Shown piece by piece: positions 59,945 through 64,000 of a stretch of 64,000 bases of DNA. The position numbers and the translations under genes are program-made. The notes under the pieces are model-generated. The model worked only from the letters and a program-made list of their open reading frames with translations, did no database searches and was not told where the DNA came from. The stretch comes from Pararobbsia silviterrae (GTDB taxonomy: Bacteria; Pseudomonadota; Gammaproteobacteria; Burkholderiales; Burkholderiaceae), in assembly GCF_003628125.1 (NCBI RefSeq), contig NZ_RBZU01000003.1, positions 248,001-312,000 of the forward strand, written 5' to 3'. Every line of letters begins with the position of its first letter. Position 1 is the first letter of the stretch.

Positions 59945-61519
59945 TCAGGCGATCGCCCGTTGCGACAGACGCTCGACCGATCGTTCGGGGTTCAGGACCG
60001 TCAAGCCGCACACGCTGAGCACGGCCAGCAACACACCCGTGATCAACAGTCCCTGCTCGAAACCGGCGGCGATGTTGTTGTTCGCCGCGCGGATCAGCCC
60101 GCCGACAACGGGCGGCGCAATGACGCCGGCGGTCCAGGCGATCGAGTATTCGATCGCGAGCGCGGCCCCGCGCTGCGAAGCCGGCACGATCTGCGCCACC
60201 ATCGCGGGTCCGAGCGAGTAGATGATCGGCGTCGTCGCGATCGCGAGCGCGATCAACACGACTTTCGCGAGCGGCGGCAACGGAGCGAGCGCCGCCGCGA
60301 TCAGCAGCAGACCGCCGACGCCCAGACATGCGCAGACGAACGCGCCGCGCGCGATGCGTGACGGCACGCCCTGCATCAATAGACGTTGCGACCACGCGGA
60401 CAGCGCAAGACCGATCGGCGCGCTGACGACGAGCGTCGCCGCGAACAACTGACCCGCGCGGTGCGGGGCGAAGCCGAGCCCTTCGCTCAGATAGGCCGGC
60501 AGCCAGGTCAGCGCGAGCGCGAGCGAGAGGAACGCCGCGAAATGCAGGGCGATCGTGAAGCTCACGGTCCGGTCGGCCAGGAGCGCGCGATAACGCAGAC
60601 GCGGCGTTTCGGTCGCCGATCCGTCGACGCCGTATCGCGCGCCGCGCCGGGCGTCGGCGTTCTCGATGCCCTTTTCGTCGCCGTTTTCGTAGCCCTTTCC
60701 GTGGCCCGATTCGTTGCCCTGCTTTTCGCCCTGTTTGTCGCCCTGTTTATCGCCCTGTTTATCGCCCTGTCCGGAGCCCTTTCCGCTGCTGCGCTCGTCG
60801 GATTTCACGCCGCATGTCGTGCCGTTTCCGGCGGCCTGCGGGTTCGCATCGTGGGTCTCGAACGCTGTATCCGGCACGCCCTCATCGAAGCGCGCAGGCG
60901 CCCGCTCGGACGTCCTCCCCGCATCGAGCGTGCCTTCACGCCCGACACACAGCCACGCGATAGCCCAAGCCGCGCCGAGCACGGCAAGCACGAAGAAGTT
61001 CGCCCGCCATCCCCAGCGATCGTTGACCAAGGGAATCCCGATCCCCGCGACGACCATCCCGAACACCCCGCCCTGCTGGAACACCGAGACGGGCAGATTG
61101 CGCCGCGCATCGGGAAACCACTTGTAGCACGCGTGAATCGCAACGGGCTGCGCAGGCCCCTCGCCCGCGCCAAGCAATACGCGGCAGACCACGAGCGCGA
61201 CGAGCGACGTGCTGAACGCGATCGGCAACTGCACGATCGCCCAGATCAAACTCATCGCGAGCAATAGCCACCGCGTCGCGAAGCGATTCGACAGAAAGCC
61301 TCCCGCGACGCCGCTCAGCGCGAACAGGAAGAAGAAACTTCCCGCAAGCACACCGTACTGCGCGGGAGACAGATGCAACTCGCGCATCAACGGCGCGGCC
61401 ACGAGGCCGAGGACGACTTTGTCCATGAAGTTGATGGCGATCAGCACGAACAGCATGGCCGTGACGCACCAGGCGCGCACGGGTTGATAAGCGGGCGATG
61501 GGCGCAGCGAAGTCATCAT
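59945..61519 (-). CDS. MFS transporter with repeat-expanded central loop
   Basis: A 524-residue 12-helix major facilitator (AINFMDKVVLGLVAAPLMRELHLSPAQYGVLAGSFFFLFALSGVAGGFLSNRF; GGVFGMVVAGIGIPLVNDRWGWRANFFVLAVLG), of the ACS/phthalate-type branch. The cytoplasmic loop between helices 6 and 7 is about 120 residues, much longer than usual. It contains QGDKQGDKQGDKQGEKQGNE encoded by a 12-bp tandem repeat, in a hydrophilic Gly/Asp/Glu-rich stretch. ATG 61519 is one of two adjacent ATGs; an in-frame GTG lies at 61525. Substrate probably an organic anion. Confidence 0.9.
   Translation of the reverse strand: MMTSLRPSPAYQPVRAWCVTAMLFVLIAINFMDKVVLGLVAAPLMRELHLSPAQYGVLAGSFFFLFALSGVAGGFLSNRFATRWLLLAMSLIWAIVQLPIAFSTSLVALVVCRVLLGAGEGPAQPVAIHACYKWFPDARRNLPVSVFQQGGVFGMVVAGIGIPLVNDRWGWRANFFVLAVLGAAWAIAWLCVGREGTLDAGRTSERAPARFDEGVPDTAFETHDANPQAAGNGTTCGVKSDERSSGKGSGQGDKQGDKQGDKQGEKQGNESGHGKGYENGDEKGIENADARRGARYGVDGSATETPRLRYRALLADRTVSFTIALHFAAFLSLALALTWLPAYLSEGLGFAPHRAGQLFAATLVVSAPIGLALSAWSQRLLMQGVPSRIARGAFVCACLGVGGLLLIAAALAPLPPLAKVVLIALAIATTPIIYSLGPAMVAQIVPASQRGAALAIEYSIAWTAGVIAPPVVGGLIRAANNNIAAGFEQGLLITGVLLAVLSVCGLTVLNPERSVERLSQRAIA
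60716..60775. repeat. 12-bp tandem repeat coding for QGDK in the MFS loop
   Basis: Five consecutive 12-bp units begin GCCCTG on the plus strand (60716, 60728, 60740, 60752, 60764); the third and fourth are identical. On the coding strand they give QGDK/QGEK repeats in frame. Confidence 0.85.
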
Positions 61520-61658
61520 GTTCACGCATGCAGAGGTCGGACTCGGCGTGCATAACGGGCAATCGATGCCGCGTCACGCACGCATTCGGAGGCCGATCGG
61601 TTTCGGGATCAAGGCGCACATCGGTGCACACATGGACGAAGCGAACGAGCGCGGCGCG

Positions 61659-63353
61659 TCAGCTCGCCGGCGCGTCCGCGATCCGCCCGGCGTTCGCCTC
61701 TCGGGACGCCGCGCGCGATGCCTCGACGCTTCGCGCGCGCGCCGCCCAGATCTCTCGCAGGGTCTGCTTCTGGACTTTTCCGGTCGCGCCGAGCGGCAAT
61801 TCGGCAACGAACTCGATGGTCTCGGGCAGCCACCACTTCGCGACGCGCTGCGCGAGAAACGCGTGCAGCGTGGCGGCATCGACGTCGCTGCCGGGTCTCG
61901 ACACGACGAACAGATGCGGGCGTTCGTCCCACTTCGGATGGGGTACGCCGATGACGGCGGCCATCAACGCGGCCGGATGCGCCATGACGGCATTCTCGAG
62001 ATCGATCGAACTGATCCATTCGCCGCCCGACTTGATCACGTCCTTGACGCGATCCGTGATCCGCATGCAGCCCGACGCGTCGATCGTCGCGACGTCGCCC
62101 GTCGCGAACCAGCCGTCCTCGGTCGCGCAGGTCCCGCTCGCCACGTAACCCGACGCGATCCACGGCCCGCGTACGAGCAGTTCACCGCACGTCTGCCCGT
62201 CATGCGGCGCCCTGCCGCCATCGGACGTACGCAGCGCAAGCTCGACGCCGAAGACCGGATGGCCCTGCGTCGCGGCGCGCGCGTAGCGTGCATCGAGCGC
62301 GTGCTCGTCGAGGTCGTCAAGGTCGTCGACGGGATCGAGCGCGCGCGTGACCGTGCCGAGCGGGCTCGTCTCGGTCATCCCCCACGCATGCCGGACTTCG
62401 ACATCGAACGATTCGGCGAACGTGCGGATCAGCGCGGCCGGCATCGCCGAACCGCCGACGACGGTGCGCCGCATCGTCGCGGGACGTACGCCGTGCTGCT
62501 GCATGTATTGCGCGAGCGCGAGCCAGATCGTCGGCACGCCAGCCGCGCACGTGACATGCTCGGCGTCGATCAGCTCGAACAGACTCGCCGCATCGAGTCG
62601 CGCGCCGGGCAACACGAGCGCCGCGCCATTGAGCAGCGCGCCGTACGGCAAACCCCAGGCGTTGACGTGGAACATCGGCACGACCGGCATCACCGTATCG
62701 CTCGGCGACACGGCGAGCGCCTGATTGCCGCCGAGCACGAGCGAATGCAGCACCGTCGAGCGATGTGAATAGAGCACACCCTTCGGATGGCCCGTGGTGC
62801 CCGACGTATAACAGAGTCCGCTCGCGGTGCGCTCGTCGAACTCGGGCCAGGCGAGGCGATCGTCCGACGATGCGATCCAGGCCTCGTAGGACTCGACATG
62901 CGGCACATCGATCGACGGAAGCGCGTGACTCAGACAGACGACGTGTCGCAACTTCGGACACCGCGGCACGACCGCCTCGACGAGCTGCGCGAAGGCCGGA
63001 TCGAACATGAGCACGGTGTCTTCCGCGTGATTGAGCACGTAAGCCAGTTGATCGACATGCAGACGCGGATTGCACGTATGCAGCACCGCGCCGATGCCGG
63101 GCACGGCGTAGTACATCTCGAGATGCCGGTGATCGTTCCAGGCGAGGGTCGCCACGCGGTCGCCGCGCGCGATTCCGCGCGCGAGCAGCGCATTCGCGAG
63201 GCGCCGCGCACGGGTCGCCATCTCGCGATAGGAATAGCGCCAGAGCGTTCCGTCCGTGTCGCGCGCAACGATCGTGCGCTGCGCATCGGAGCGAACAGCG
63301 TGTTCGAGTATCGACGAAATCAGCAAAGGTCGATCCATCATCATGCCCAACAT
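61659..63353 (-). CDS. Acyl-CoA synthetase (AMP-forming, medium/long-chain type)
   Basis: A 564-residue ANL-family ligase activating a carboxylic acid with ATP and CoA. Core motifs: CYTSGTTGHPKGVLYSH (P-loop-like A3) at about residue 185, VPMFHVNAWGLPYGALLNGAALVLPG, GMTETSPLGTVTRALDP (A5), GWFATGDVATIDASGCMRITDRVKDVIKSGGEWISSIDLEN (A7-A8), and the C-terminal Lys in LPLGATGKVQKQTLRE (A10). This matches AlkK-type fatty-acyl or branched-acid ligases. ATG 63353 follows AGGAGG. It lies 87 bp after the aldehyde dehydrogenase gene, which could produce its acid substrate. Confidence 0.92.
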   Translation of the reverse strand: MLGMMMDRPLLISSILEHAVRSDAQRTIVARDTDGTLWRYSYREMATRARRLANALLARGIARGDRVATLAWNDHRHLEMYYAVPGIGAVLHTCNPRLHVDQLAYVLNHAEDTVLMFDPAFAQLVEAVVPRCPKLRHVVCLSHALPSIDVPHVESYEAWIASSDDRLAWPEFDERTASGLCYTSGTTGHPKGVLYSHRSTVLHSLVLGGNQALAVSPSDTVMPVVPMFHVNAWGLPYGALLNGAALVLPGARLDAASLFELIDAEHVTCAAGVPTIWLALAQYMQQHGVRPATMRRTVVGGSAMPAALIRTFAESFDVEVRHAWGMTETSPLGTVTRALDPVDDLDDLDEHALDARYARAATQGHPVFGVELALRTSDGGRAPHDGQTCGELLVRGPWIASGYVASGTCATEDGWFATGDVATIDASGCMRITDRVKDVIKSGGEWISSIDLENAVMAHPAALMAAVIGVPHPKWDERPHLFVVSRPGSDVDAATLHAFLAQRVAKWWLPETIEFVAELPLGATGKVQKQTLREIWAARARSVEASRAASREANAGRIADAPAS

Positions 63354-63440
63354 ACTACGTCCTCCTGATTACATACTTCGTACGCGTGCGTTGCAAGCGC
63401 CGTGCGGATGCCGTCTCGACGTTCCCGTGCGAGACGCGAT

Positions 63441-64000
63441 TCAACGGATGTCAGACCGGTCCACGTCGAATTTGGGGATGGCGTACAGGGCGGCCGCGAC
63501 GTCGGCGCCGAAGTACCAGCGCATCGCGAGCCGCTGTGCCCAGCGTCCGTAAGGCGGATGAAACAGCTCGATCGGAAAGGCGCGATGTTCGGAGAACACG
63601 GCCTTCGCATGCGACAGTTCGCGAAAGCCTTCTTCGCCATGATAGTTGCCCATGCCCGACGTTCCGCTGCCGCCGAACGGCAGATCGTGATTGAGTACGT
63701 GCCAGCCCCAGTCGTTGAACGTCACGCCGCCCGCATGCGTCTCGCGCAACAGACGTTCGCGCTCTTCGCGATCGTGTCCGAAACAGTAGAGCGCAAGCGG
63801 ACGCTCGTGGCAGCGGATGAAGTCGATCGTATCGTCGAAGGACGCATACGCGAACACGGGCAGGATCGGTCCGAAGATTTCCTCGCGCGCGATGCGCATG
63901 CGCGGCGAGACGTTCGTGACGATGTGCAGCGCGAATTGACGTGTTTCCGGTGAATTCGGTCCGCACACGATGACGTGCGCGCCCTTGTCGCGCGCATCAT
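63441..64000 (-). CDS. Aldehyde dehydrogenase, coniferyl-aldehyde type (partial, 5' end outside window)
   Basis: The C-terminal 186 residues of an NAD(P)-dependent aldehyde dehydrogenase; the reading frame continues past position 64000. Visible are DARDKGAHVIVCGP, REEIFGPILPVFAYASFDDTIDFI (conserved Glu-Phe-Gly-Pro motif) and the late block NDWGWHVLNHDLPFGGSGTSGMGNYHGEEGFRELSHAKAVF. That last block is typical of the coniferyl-aldehyde dehydrogenase (CalB) and long-chain aldehyde branch. The catalytic Cys lies upstream of the window. Co-transcription with the acyl-CoA synthetase suggests a pathway aldehyde to acid to acyl-CoA. Confidence 0.92.
   Translation of the reverse strand, partial: DARDKGAHVIVCGPNSPETRQFALHIVTNVSPRMRIAREEIFGPILPVFAYASFDDTIDFIRCHERPLALYCFGHDREERERLLRETHAGGVTFNDWGWHVLNHDLPFGGSGTSGMGNYHGEEGFRELSHAKAVFSEHRAFPIELFHPPYGRWAQRLAMRWYFGADVAAALYAIPKFDVDRSDIR

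Overview
The window is about 64 kb of GC-rich bacterial chromosome. It most resembles a member of the Burkholderiaceae (Burkholderia, Paraburkholderia, Pandoraea or Robbsia type). The reasons are the ybgC-tolQRAB-pal-cpoB order next to tRNA-Lys, a 379-residue Burkholderia-type general porin, the codon use, and many GntR/LacI-regulated ABC and catabolic cassettes. The genus cannot be fixed from the sequence alone. Apart from one orphan antitoxin and one hipBA pair I see no phage, IS or CRISPR structure.

Layout. 1-5885 is the complete Tol-Pal envelope operon (+ strand). 6223-6396 is tRNA-Lys with its promoter and terminator. 6970-9315 holds an orphan VapB-type antitoxin and an unusual SEC-C / (Pro-Ser)14 / TPR / sulfotransferase protein. 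9470-12082 is an autotransporter (-). 12325-19162 (-) is a cassette of a DszC/SfnB-like flavin enzyme, a Tat-exported sugar-type binding protein, a DszA/NtaA-like monooxygenase and a ribose-type ABC transporter, probably for uptake and C-S or C-N cleavage of an organic compound. 19333-36118 is a large catabolic island: a tightly overlapping LIV-type ABC transporter, a KstD-like flavoprotein and a GST; three SDR dehydrogenases; two GntR regulators; then FAH-family hydrolase, FAD monooxygenase, gentisate-dioxygenase-like bicupin and MFS transporter. The enzymes would fit dehydrogenation or aromatisation of a ring compound feeding a gentisate-type ring cleavage.

36334-39478 contains a solitary solute-binding-like protein and a pair made of an outer-membrane barrel and a processive family-2 glycosyltransferase, a possible minimal exopolysaccharide system. 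39797-41369 is hipBA with a well-formed operator region. 41557-47790 is a second ribose/galactofuranose-type ABC transporter with a LacI regulator. 47999-57847 is a nine-gene chemotaxis-type operon that includes a response regulator-EAL phosphodiesterase and a STAS protein. After a 786-bp gene-less stretch with a perfect 14-bp hairpin come a porin, an MFS transporter with a short tandem repeat in its central loop, an acyl-CoA synthetase and an aldehyde dehydrogenase cut by the window edge.

The most unusual items are the SEC-C/TPR/sulfotransferase with its hexanucleotide repeat, the sugar-type transporter coupled to Dsz-like enzymes, altered catalytic motifs in two ABC ATPases (LivF-like Walker A Lys to Arg; RbsA-like Walker B Glu to Asn), and the barrel-glycosyltransferase pair. 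Assignments rest on motif recognition by eye; no database search was run.
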